NCBI GenBank assembly: GCA_017382615.1
Contig: JAFNZX010000195.1
Span: forward strand, 1 to 10,940
DNA: 10,940 nucleotides
Direction: 5' to 3'
Source: Clostridia bacterium
GTDB taxonomy: Bacteria; Bacillota; Clostridia; Oscillospirales; CAG-272
The notes under the pieces: generated by a model
What the model was told of the DNA's origin: nothing
What the model saw: the letters and a program-made list of their open reading frames with translations, nothing else
Database searches by the model: none
Part shown: piece by piece, positions 5,164 through 10,940 of the stretch
Layout of the letters: each line of letters opens with the position of its first letter
Numbering within the stretch: the stretch's first letter is position 1
Made by a program: the position numbers and the translations under genes

Positions 5164-6810
5164 TCATTCTACAGCGACGAGATAACGGTATACCTGCTGA
5201 CCGCCCACGAATACTTCCACGGTCAGATCCTCGTACGCGTCCTCAATCGCCTCGGTCATTGCTTGTCTTTGTTCCTCGGTCACGTCCGCGCCGACGAAAA
5301 GGGTCAGAATTTCTCTGTCCTCGATATCCTCTATCTTGGCAAGCATAGCGCACATAGCTTCCTGCTCGTCAGCCAGAGAGCATACCAGCTTACCGTCAAG
5401 AATGCCGATTGCCTCGTCCTTCTTAACCTGCACGTCACCAATCACGGTATCGCGAATGGCAAAGGTAATCTCACCGGATACCACGGCGTTTTTCGCCTCG
5501 GTCATGTACTCCACCTGCTCATCAGCATCCTCCAGCTCGGAATTGAACACGGCAAGCGCACTGTATCCCTGCGGGAAGGACTTGGTGGGCACAACGCGCA
5601 CGTCGATATCCTCGCAAAGCGTTGCCGCCTGCTGCGCGGTCAGAAGGATGTTACCGTTATTGGGCAGCAGCAGCACGTGATCACAGTCAAGCTGTCCGAT
5701 CGCGTCCACAAAATCCTCGGCACTGGGGTTGGCTGTCTGTCCGCCATCGATGATAATATCCGCACCCAACTCAGAGAAAAGCGCGTGCATGCCCTCTCCG
5801 CTTGCCACAGCGATGACGCCGTAGGGCTTATGAATCTTCTTTTTCTGTGCAGCGGCAGTTCTCTCGGAATGCTGCAGAGTCATGTTTTCGATCTTGACCT
5901 CTAAGAATTCACCAAACTGCTGGCAAAGAATCAGTACGTCGGAGGGGGTCATGGTATGGGCGTGCACCTTGAGCACGTCAGAGTCGCGCAGTGCGACGAT
6001 GGAATTGCAGTTCTTTGCCTCCAATGCAGCCTTGAACGCATCCACGTCAAACATCTCAGGGTCTCCCTTGGCTCTCTGCAACCTGACAAGTGCCTCGGTG
6101 CAATATCCCCATTCGGGTACGCTGTCGGTCGTAAACAGGTCGTAATTAACCGCGGGCTTTGTGCTCTGCACGAGCTCGTAGCCGGTAAGATCGGTCACCT
6201 TGCCCGTCAGCGCGTCGCTCATACCGACAAGCATAGCAAGATATCCCGCTCCGCCGCTGTCAACCACGTCCGCCTGCGCCAGCACCGGCAGCATTTCCTT
6301 GGTTTTGGCAAGTGCAATTTGGGCACGCTCAATCAAAGTTTCCAAAAGCTGCTCCGCGGTGATATCCTCACTTGCGTTTTGCGCTACGTATTCCGAGCTT
6401 TCGCGGAATACGGTCAGAATCGTACCCTCTACGGGGTTTGCCACAGCCGCATACGCGCGCTGAACCCCCGCTTTTAATGCCTGTGCCAGCTCGTATGCGT
6501 TCACACTCTCACGCTCTGCAACGGCAGACGCCACGCCCGCCATATACTGCGACAGAATTACGCCCGAATTGCCGCGCGCGCCCAGCACGCAGCCCTTTGC
6601 AAACGCTGCCATTTGCTCTCCGACTGTTCCCGACTCACCAAGTCTTGCAAGTCCCCCCTCGAGCGTTTTTGTCATATTTGTACCGGTATCACCGTCCGGT
6701 ACGGGAAAAACGTTGAGATCGTTGATCTCCTCTATGCGTGCACGCAGACCGCACACGCTGCCCATCAGCAGCGTACGAATGACGCCGCCGTCTATTCTTA
6801 TCGTTTCCAT
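5164..6810 (-). CDS. fakA: Fatty acid kinase catalytic subunit FakA (YloV/DAK2 family)
   Basis: A 548-residue protein of normal family length. The N-terminal DhaL/DAK2 kinase domain (about 1-200) has NVFPVPDGDTGTNM (33-46), whose Asp39 and Asp41 ligate the ATP-magnesium. It also has GARGNSGVILSQ (77-88), NPVEGTILTV (125-134) and VDSGGAGYLAML (183-194). The C-terminal half (about 320-548) matches the YloV extension, with VVPTKSFPQGYSALAVFN and the closing QQVYRYLVAVE. FakA phosphorylates a fatty acid held by a FakB protein to give acyl-phosphate. In Bacillus subtilis yloV lies in the neighbourhood of fapR, plsX and acpA; here the order is regulator, fakA, plsX, with a TetR protein in front instead of FapR. 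AGAGGAAC precedes the ATG, and the TetR stop lies 15 bp upstream. Confidence 0.94.
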   Translation of the reverse strand: METIRIDGGVIRTLLMGSVCGLRARIEEINDLNVFPVPDGDTGTNMTKTLEGGLARLGESGTVGEQMAAFAKGCVLGARGNSGVILSQYMAGVASAVAERESVNAYELAQALKAGVQRAYAAVANPVEGTILTVFRESSEYVAQNASEDITAEQLLETLIERAQIALAKTKEMLPVLAQADVVDSGGAGYLAMLVGMSDALTGKVTDLTGYELVQSTKPAVNYDLFTTDSVPEWGYCTEALVRLQRAKGDPEMFDVDAFKAALEAKNCNSIVALRDSDVLKVHAHTMTPSDVLILCQQFGEFLEVKIENMTLQHSERTAAAQKKKIHKPYGVIAVASGEGMHALFSELGADIIIDGGQTANPSAEDFVDAIGQLDCDHVLLLPNNGNILLTAQQAATLCEDIDVRVVPTKSFPQGYSALAVFNSELEDADEQVEYMTEAKNAVVSGEITFAIRDTVIGDVQVKKDEAIGILDGKLVCSLADEQEAMCAMLAKIEDIEDREILTLFVGADVTEEQRQAMTEAIEDAYEDLTVEVFVGGQQVYRYLVAVE

Positions 6811-6825
6811 GTTCCTCTATATCCT

Positions 6826-7359
6826 TTACTTAGTAGCGGGAAGCAAATTTCTTGACATACGCTCAATATATGCGGCAATGGCACCAAGGTCGGGTCTCTT
6901 ACCCTCTTCACCGAACAGCCACTGTGCAAGCACGTGTGCCGTACCGCTGATCATAAACGTGGCAGCCATCCTCCGCTCAGTATTCTCGCCGCTCTCGCAA
7001 GCCTGCATCAGCTTGCTTTCCAGCTTGGACACAAAAGCTTCCTTTCTGTCACTGTATACTGCGCGCAGCTCCTCCGCATATTTTTCGGTTGCACTCAAAA
7101 GCCCCTGCACGTACGCCTTGGGGGACTCAAACAGACTCTTTTTCTCGGAAAACGCATTCATCAGCTTTTCCATACAGCTCTCTTCCAACTCGTTGGCAAG
7201 AGCAAACGAATCCACGTAGTGCTTATAAAACGTGGTTTTATTGATCATAGCAAGGTCGCAAATGTCCTTTACCTTGATCTTTTCCAGCGAATACCTTTTG
7301 CGCAGCGACAAAAATGCCTGCTTGATCTGATTTTTGGTTTTTACGATGCGCAGATCCAT
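6826..7359 (-). CDS. TetR/AcrR family transcriptional regulator
   Basis: A 177-residue regulator. Residues about 8-52 form the TetR DNA-binding domain, with the helix-turn-helix IKVKDICDLAMINKTTFYKHY (about 28-48); NKTTFYKHY is the recognition helix. The rest is an alpha-helical ligand or dimerisation region without a recognised signature. The ATG at 7359 is chosen because it gives the usual short N-terminal arm. A longer in-frame start at 7422 would lie inside the -10 box. The nearest ribosome binding site, AAGGAG (7378-7373), is 13 nt from this ATG, which is unusually far. The gene heads the fakA-plsX-fakB-GNAT-ACP operon. A 22-bp inverted repeat at its promoter suggests it represses itself and the operon, perhaps in response to an acyl ligand. 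The family is certain; ligand and targets are inferred. Confidence 0.92.
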   Translation of the reverse strand: MDLRIVKTKNQIKQAFLSLRKRYSLEKIKVKDICDLAMINKTTFYKHYVDSFALANELEESCMEKLMNAFSEKKSLFESPKAYVQGLLSATEKYAEELRAVYSDRKEAFVSKLESKLMQACESGENTERRMAATFMISGTAHVLAQWLFGEEGKRPDLGAIAAYIERMSRNLLPATK

Positions 7360-7372
7360 ATATGCTTTTATG

Positions 7373-7378
7373 CTCCTT
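7373..7378 (-). promoter_or_regulatory. Ribosome binding site of the TetR gene, unusually distant
   Basis: AAGGAG is separated by 13 nt from the ATG at 7359. No ATG, GTG or TTG lies in frame at a better distance, since the codons between are ATA, AAA, GCA and TAT. Weak translation of the regulator would fit an autorepressed gene. Confidence 0.6.
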
Positions 7379-7396
7379 TCCTTGACTTGCGCCAAA

Positions 7397-7418
7397 ATAA
7401 GCAACCAGAGTTGCTTAT
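7397..7418. promoter_or_regulatory. 22-bp inverted repeat, probable TetR operator
   Basis: ATAAGCAAC (7397-7405) and GTTGCTTAT (7410-7418) are perfect 9-bp arms around a 4-bp centre, the size and symmetry of a TetR-family operator. It begins 3 bp downstream of the -10 box of the leftward promoter and so covers the transcription start. That is where a bound repressor would block the operon. It lies about 60 bp upstream of the glnA -35 box, so an effect on glnA is less likely. Confidence 0.75.
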
Positions 7419-7421
7419 CCA

Positions 7422-7450
7422 ATTATAGTCGATAAAATACTTTTTGTCAA
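7422..7450 (-). promoter_or_regulatory. Perfect consensus sigma-A promoter of the TetR-fakA-plsX operon
   Basis: On the minus strand, TTGACA (7450-7445) and TATAAT (7427-7422) are exact consensus hexamers with a 17-bp spacer. The start site should fall near 7415, inside the inverted repeat. A promoter this strong needs a repressor to be adjustable, which agrees with the operator. Confidence 0.9.
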
Positions 7451-7458
7451 GATAATAC

Positions 7459-7480
7459 ATAAAATTTTCACGGATTTTAT
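7459..7480. promoter_or_regulatory. AT-rich inverted repeat at the glnA -35 box
   Basis: ATAAAAT (7459-7465) and ATTTTAT (7474-7480) are perfect 7-bp arms with an 8-bp spacer, ending on the first base of the glnA -35 hexamer. It could bind a nitrogen regulator. It does not match the GlnR/TnrA consensus TGTNA-N7-TNACA, and AT-rich chance repeats are common. Confidence 0.25.
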
Positions 7481-7507
7481 TGACGGATGGCGAAAATATG
7501 CTATAAT
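7480..7507 (+). promoter_or_regulatory. Sigma-A promoter of the glnA unit, extended -10
   Basis: TTGACG (7480-7485), a 16-bp spacer, and TATAAT (7502-7507) preceded by TGC, an extended -10. It leaves a leader of about 40 nt before the ATG, too short for a riboswitch. Confidence 0.82.
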
Positions 7508-7551
7508 ATTTGTATATACTTTAATGAATAAAAGCAAAGGAGCACAAAACA

Positions 7552-8976
7552 ATGGCAAAAAGCGTACAGGACATCATGAACCTGATCCGTGAAAACGGCA
7601 TCAAAATGGTAGACTTTAAAATGGTGGACATCAACGGACAGTACCGCCACGTCACCATTCCCGCACAAAACTTCACCGAGGACACCATGAAAAGCGGCAT
7701 TGGCTTTGATGCTTCCAACTACGGCTACGCAGTCGTGGAAAAAAGCGACATGGTGTTTATTCCCGATCCCGACACCGCGCAGATCGATCCCTTCTGCGAC
7801 ATTCCCACGCTTACCATGACGGGCGACGCTATGATCATTGCCTCTCCCGAAAACAAGCCCCTGGCACAGTATCCCAGAAATATTATCAAGGCTGCCGTGA
7901 CGCACATGCAGCAGCTGGGCGTGGCAGACACCATGAAGATTCTGCCCGAGTTTGAGTTCTATCTGTTTGACAACGTTGGCTGGGAGGTCTCCCCCAACTA
8001 TATCGGTGCGCACGTGGATGCAGAGCAATCCTACTGGAACAGTGACAGCCAGGGACGTGGCGTGATCGTTCCCAAGCAAAAGGCTTACCACGTTGCCAAG
8101 CCCTTTGACCGCGCTTATGAGGCAAGAAGCGAGATGTGTCTGCACATGCTGGACGCAGGCATTGAGATCAACTATCATCACCCCGAGGTTGCGGCTTCCG
8201 GTCAGTTTGAGATCGAGCCTCAGCTGGGCGAGGTGGTACACATGGCTGACGCGACCATGATGATCAAGTATATCATTCACAACACCGCACTCAAGTACGG
8301 CAAGTCAGCCACTTTTATGCCCAAGCCCATTGCAGGTGAAGCAGGCAGCGGCATGCACGTGCATATGCTGCTTTTCAAGGACGGCGCTCCCGTATTCTCG
8401 GATGACAACGGTTACGCGCATCTGAGCGAAACCGCGCACTACTTTATGGGCGGCTTGCTTAAGCACATCGCGTCGCTTTGCGCACTGACCAACCCCAGCA
8501 CCAACTCCTTCAAGCGTCTTGTCCCCGGCTTTGAAGCCCCCGTTACGGTAGGCTATGCAACCTCTAACAGAAGCGCGGTCATCCGTATTCCCGCGTATGC
8601 AAAGTCGCCCGACAAGCGTCGCTTTGAGCTGCGCAACCCCGATGCGACCTGCAACCCCTATTTCTGCTATGCGGCAATTCTGATGGCAGGTCTTGACGGC
8701 ATCAAGAACAAGATCGACCCGCACGCCAACGGTTGGGGACCCCACGACTTCAACCTTTACCACCTCTCCGACGAGGAAAAGGCAAAGCTGCAGCAGCTGC
8801 CTACGTCCCTGCCCGAAGCTCTTGACGCGCTGGAAGCAGACCACGACTACCTGACTGCGGGCGGTGTATTCCCGATCGAGCTTATAAACAATTTTATTAA
8901 GACAAAGCGCGAGGAATGCAGAGCCATGGCGGCAATTCCTCACCCCGCTGAGTTTGAAAGATACTATAACCTGTAA
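7552..8976 (+). CDS. glnA: Type I glutamine synthetase
   Basis: A 474-residue enzyme that makes glutamine from glutamate, ammonia and ATP in the cytoplasm as a dodecamer. The beta-grasp N-terminal domain covers about 1-105. Metal and substrate residues are visible in LPEFEFYLFD (131-140, Glu133 and Glu135), GQFEIEPQLGE (217-227, Glu220 and Glu227) and GSGMHVH (265-271, His269). Further on are NPSTNSFKRLVPGFEAPV, NRSAVIRIP and RRFELRNPDATCNPYF. NLYHLSDEE contains Tyr403, which aligns with the tyrosine adenylylated in enteric enzymes. At 474 residues it is longer than the roughly 444-residue Bacillus-type enzyme. AAAGGAG lies 9 nt before the ATG. The stop overlaps the next start. No glnR or glnB gene is visible. 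The assignment is certain; regulation by adenylylation is open. Confidence 0.97.
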   Translation: MAKSVQDIMNLIRENGIKMVDFKMVDINGQYRHVTIPAQNFTEDTMKSGIGFDASNYGYAVVEKSDMVFIPDPDTAQIDPFCDIPTLTMTGDAMIIASPENKPLAQYPRNIIKAAVTHMQQLGVADTMKILPEFEFYLFDNVGWEVSPNYIGAHVDAEQSYWNSDSQGRGVIVPKQKAYHVAKPFDRAYEARSEMCLHMLDAGIEINYHHPEVAASGQFEIEPQLGEVVHMADATMMIKYIIHNTALKYGKSATFMPKPIAGEAGSGMHVHMLLFKDGAPVFSDDNGYAHLSETAHYFMGGLLKHIASLCALTNPSTNSFKRLVPGFEAPVTVGYATSNRSAVIRIPAYAKSPDKRRFELRNPDATCNPYFCYAAILMAGLDGIKNKIDPHANGWGPHDFNLYHLSDEEKAKLQQLPTSLPEALDALEADHDYLTAGGVFPIELINNFIKTKREECRAMAAIPHPAEFERYYNL

Positions 8977-9824
8977 TGAGAAACAAAAAAAATATCATAC
9001 TGTTGGTGCTTGCCTCTCTTCTCACAGTTACCTCCTTATTTGGCGCGTGGATAGCTTGGGCAAACACTGCTCTTGCACGAACCGATTACACGGTGACAAG
9101 CGAGCGGTTGCCTGCCGCATTTGAAGGCTTTCGCATTGCGCAGGTGGCTGACCTGCACTGTGCGGAATACGATGAAGGCAACCAAAAGCTGCTCTCTATG
9201 CTCAAAACAGCCAAGCCCGATATCATTGTGTTTACGGGAGACACGTTCGACGAAAGGCATGCCAACAAAGCACCGACCTTGGACTTCCTTCGTGCATGCA
9301 CGGAGATTGCGCCCTGCTATTTTATCACGGGAAACCACGAGTGTGCCATGAACCGACAGAACTATTTTGCACTGGAAAAGCAGATCAGCGAAATAGGCGT
9401 TTTGGTGCTGCACGCAAAGGCTGTGGAGATTGCACGAGGGGATGCAAGCATTACCCTGCTCGGTGTAGACGACGAGAACTACGAGGGCGTTTTGCACTCC
9501 CCCGAGCAGTTACGTGAGCTTGCGGGCACGGACGGTTTTGCAATTCTGCTCTCCCACCGTCCCGAATACTTTTGGCGTTATGCAGAATCCGGAATTGATC
9601 TGACGCTTTCGGGGCATGCGCACGGTGGACAGTTCCGCCTGCCCCTGATCGGCGGACTATACGCGCCGGGTCAGGGAGTCTTCCCCGAATACGACAGCGG
9701 TGTTTACACCTACGGGCACACACACATGATCGTCAGCCGCGGCATCGGGCAAAGCTCGTTCCCGCTGCGATTCAACAATCGCCCCGAGCTTGTGATCGTG
9801 ACACTTGACAGCACGGAAAAATAA
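8976..9824 (+). CDS. Membrane-anchored calcineurin-like metallophosphoesterase, YkuE-type
   Basis: A 282-residue protein. Residues about 6-29 form one hydrophobic segment after a basic MRNKK start, a signal anchor placing the catalytic domain outside the membrane. The metallophosphoesterase signature is complete: DLH (59-61), GD (88-89), GNHE (119-122), SHRPE (193-197, His194) and GHAHGGQ (213-219, His214 and His216). GGLYAPGQG (226-234) is typical of YkuE-like members. These enzymes bind two divalent metals and cleave phosphoesters or related bonds. The substrate is unknown; a cell-envelope lipid or nucleotide is possible. The ATG overlaps the glnA stop by one base (TAATG), so translation is probably coupled. 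Why an envelope phosphoesterase follows glutamine synthetase is not evident. Confidence 0.92.
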   Translation: MRNKKNIILLVLASLLTVTSLFGAWIAWANTALARTDYTVTSERLPAAFEGFRIAQVADLHCAEYDEGNQKLLSMLKTAKPDIIVFTGDTFDERHANKAPTLDFLRACTEIAPCYFITGNHECAMNRQNYFALEKQISEIGVLVLHAKAVEIARGDASITLLGVDDENYEGVLHSPEQLRELAGTDGFAILLSHRPEYFWRYAESGIDLTLSGHAHGGQFRLPLIGGLYAPGQGVFPEYDSGVYTYGHTHMIVSRGIGQSSFPLRFNNRPELVIVTLDSTEK

Positions 9825-9841
9825 AATCTAAGGAGCTACCT

Positions 9842-10669
9842 ATGGCAAAGCTGCATTTTCTGAAATCGGTCACCGATACCATCAACACCTCGTTTATCAT
9901 TGAATCAAACGGCACGCTGCTTGTGTTTGACGGAGGCTTTGAAAGCGAAGAGCCGTATCTTTACGAATATCTCAAAGGCTTGGGCGGACACGTCAAGGCT
10001 TGGTTTTTGACCCACTTTCACGACGACCATTTCGGGTGCTTTCTGACCATGCTGCAAAAGCATCCCGACATTACCGTGGACGAGGTCTGCTATAACTTCC
10101 CGCCCGATGAGTATCTCGTGCGCTGGGAGCCAAAGCAAAGTCACAATCCCACCGAGGTGTGGCTCACGCTTTTCCGCGAGGCGATTGCCGCGCGCAAGAT
10201 CCCTGTCGTGACCGCAACGGTCGGTGACGTATATGCATTTGACGAAGGCAACGTGACCGTGCGCGTGCTGCGCACCTACAATACCGCGTTCAATTACATC
10301 AACAATTCCTCGACCGTGTTCCGCGTTGAGGTCGATGGCAAGAGCATTCTGTTCCTTGGCGACCTTGAGCCCGACGGCGGCCGCGAGCTGATTGAGACCG
10401 TGGATCACGCACTCTTGAAGGCGGATTACGTGCAGATGGCGCATCACGGTCAGGGCGGCGTGGAAAAAGAGGTTTATGAGGTTGTAAAACCCACCTATTG
10501 CCTGTGGCCCACCCCCTCGTGGCTGTGGGACAACATGGGCCCCGGCGGCTATGACACGGGAGCTTTTCGCACCGTGATCGTGCGCGGTTGGATCTCTTCT
10601 TTGCGCTGCGTCAAAAAGCATTACCGCATGACCGAGGGCACGCAGGTCATTGATCTGGCAGCAGAATAA
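9842..10669 (+). CDS. Metallo-beta-lactamase-fold hydrolase, ComEC-like domain
   Basis: A 275-residue MBL-fold protein without signal peptide or membrane segment. The metal motif is THFHDDHFG (57-65), with His58, His60, Asp62 and His63. It is followed by NNSSTVFRVEVDG (154-166), FLGDLEPDGG (171-180, Asp174) and AHHGQGG (200-206, His201 or His202). The order of a beta-hairpin with N-S, GD, then HHG is that of the soluble ComEC-type MBL proteins, which act on phosphoesters or nucleic acids in studied cases. The substrate here is unknown. AGGAG (9831-9835) lies 6 nt before the ATG, 17 bp after the phosphoesterase stop, so the gene is probably third in the glnA unit. A palindromic element with a T-tract follows. 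Confidence 0.88.
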   Translation: MAKLHFLKSVTDTINTSFIIESNGTLLVFDGGFESEEPYLYEYLKGLGGHVKAWFLTHFHDDHFGCFLTMLQKHPDITVDEVCYNFPPDEYLVRWEPKQSHNPTEVWLTLFREAIAARKIPVVTATVGDVYAFDEGNVTVRVLRTYNTAFNYINNSSTVFRVEVDGKSILFLGDLEPDGGRELIETVDHALLKADYVQMAHHGQGGVEKEVYEVVKPTYCLWPTPSWLWDNMGPGGYDTGAFRTVIVRGWISSLRCVKKHYRMTEGTQVIDLAAE

Positions 10670-10694
10670 ATCACACAAATCATACGTAACGTAT

Positions 10695-10783
10695 CGTAGG
10701 GGCGACCTGCGGTCGCCCGCGGGCGATCCTGATCGCCCCCTACAATATTGGTCATAACGGGCGATTCTTGAATCGCCCCTACG
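10695..10783. repeat. 89-bp palindromic element, copy B
   Basis: The ends CGTAGGGGCGA (10695-10705) and TCGCCCCTACG (10773-10783) are perfect 11-bp inverted repeats. Three palindromes lie inside: GGGCGACC/GGTCGCCC (10700-10718), GGGCGATC/GATCGCCC (10721-10738) and GGGCGATTC/GAATCGCCC (10759-10778). It resembles copy A at 1635-1731 in arm sequence and size, and contains no gene. It is much richer in G and C than its flanks. Confidence 0.75.
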
Positions 10784-10789
10784 TTTTTT
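10759..10789 (+). terminator. Probable terminator of the glnA unit, made by the repeat
   Basis: The 9-bp stem GGGCGATTC/GAATCGCCC, or the 11-bp outer stem of the 89-bp element, is followed by TTTTTT (10784-10789). The outer stem abuts the T-run directly, as in an intrinsic terminator. No other terminator is seen after 10669. Confidence 0.55.
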
Positions 10790-10793
10790 AACA

Positions 10794-10810
10794 CTAAACC
10801 TGTGGTTTAG
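10794..10810. promoter_or_regulatory. Inverted repeat upstream of the XRE gene
   Basis: CTAAACC (10794-10800) and GGTTTAG (10804-10810) are perfect 7-bp arms around TGT, about 20 bp upstream of the -35 box. The length suits an XRE-type operator, but it may also be a plain hairpin; no T-run follows it. Confidence 0.35.
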
Positions 10811-10829
10811 CGACTGGAAAAACAAGTCA

Positions 10830-10858
10830 TTGACGAATTTTGGCGGATATGGTACAAT
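10830..10858 (+). promoter_or_regulatory. Sigma-A promoter of the XRE gene
   Basis: TTGACG (10830-10835), a 17-bp spacer, and TACAAT (10853-10858) preceded by TGG, an extended -10. The ATG follows 33 bp later with AGAGGGG (10877-10883) as the ribosome binding site. Confidence 0.75.
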
Positions 10859-10891
10859 GAAGGCACAACACAAACGAGAGGGGCACGGAAC

Positions 10892-10940
10892 ATGAATATT
10901 GGCGAAAAGATCTGCTTTCTGCGTAAGGATCGCGGCATGA
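10892..10940 (+). CDS. N-terminus of an XRE-type helix-turn-helix regulator, partial
   Basis: Only 16 codons are present before the right edge. They read MNIGEKICFLRKDRGM, the standard opening of Cro/C1-type HTH proteins (MNIGEKIRxLRKxxGM), where the first helix precedes the TQxxLA turn. It has its own promoter and ribosome binding site and is separated from the glnA unit by the palindromic element. Nothing can be said about its target or its C-terminal part. Confidence 0.7.
   Translation, partial: MNIGEKICFLRKDRGM

Noticed and set aside
4264..5904. 546-codon open frame on the plus strand
   Set aside because: It lies antisense to plsX and fakA, has no family signature, and the minus-strand frames carry clear motifs and ribosome binding sites.
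7360..7422. 21-residue N-terminal extension of the TetR protein
   Set aside because: Its start lies inside the -10 box of the operon promoter and the extension would be coded by the operator; TetR proteins normally have a short arm before the DNA-binding helix.
7445..7461. Possible GlnR/TnrA site upstream of glnA
   Set aside because: TGTCA is present but the second half-site TNACA is not at the required distance.
7508..7551. Glutamine riboswitch in the glnA leader
   Set aside because: The leader is only about 40 nt and shows no conserved fold, too short for such an RNA.
7501..8280. 259-codon open frame on the minus strand
   Set aside because: It is antisense to glnA, whose reading frame is certain.
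10695..10783. Palindromic units considered as a CRISPR array
   Set aside because: The units are inverted repeats of different sequence without regular spacers, and no cas gene is present.
9905..10873. 322-codon open frame on the minus strand
   Set aside because: It is antisense to the MBL gene and runs through the palindromic repeat; no motif or ribosome binding site supports it.

Overview
The window looks like chromosomal DNA of a low-to-mid GC member of the Bacillota, most likely an uncultured Clostridia. Pointers are near-perfect sigma-A promoters (TTGACA, 17 bp, TATAAT), strong AGGAGG-type ribosome binding sites, AT-rich intergenic gaps around moderately GC-rich genes, and a YloV/FakA, PlsX, DegV and ACP gene set of Gram-positive type. 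No rRNA, tRNA, CRISPR array, transposase or phage gene was seen. The species call is inference.

Layout. (1) Positions 1-475, minus strand: the N-terminal 158 residues of a cyclase-family (kynurenine-formamidase-like) metal hydrolase, cut off by the window edge. (2) Positions 659-1623, plus strand: a two-gene unit behind a perfect consensus promoter, encoding a small TM2-domain membrane protein and an FMN reductase with an iron-sulfur-flavoprotein type cysteine cluster. (3) Positions 1624-1831: a palindromic repeat element and a bidirectional terminator between converging units. (4) Positions 1832-7359, minus strand: six closely packed genes read as TetR regulator, FakA, PlsX, DegV/FakB, GNAT-fold acyltransferase and acyl carrier protein. 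(5) Positions 7360-7551: a divergent promoter region with a 22-bp perfect inverted repeat just downstream of the -10 box of the TetR operon. (6) Positions 7552-10669, plus strand: glutamine synthetase, a membrane-anchored metallophosphoesterase whose start overlaps the glnA stop, and a metallo-beta-lactamase-fold hydrolase. (7) Positions 10670-10891: an 89-bp palindromic element ending in a T-tract, then a promoter. (8) From 10892: the first 16 codons of an XRE-type regulator.

The main system is the leftward lipid operon. FakB-type DegV proteins present a fatty acid to FakA, which phosphorylates it. PlsX interconverts acyl-phosphate and acyl-ACP, and an ACP is encoded last. A GNAT-fold acyltransferase sits directly before the ACP, so the operon could carry scavenged fatty acid through acyl-phosphate and acyl-ACP to an unidentified acceptor. 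A TetR regulator at the head, with a candidate operator at its own start site, suggests autoregulation. The enzymatic roles follow from family knowledge; the link from GNAT to ACP is inference.

A family of short GC-rich palindromes (GGGCGACC/GGTCGCCC-like, with CCCTAC ends) occurs in three gaps on a more AT-rich background. At least one copy appears to double as the terminator of the glnA unit.
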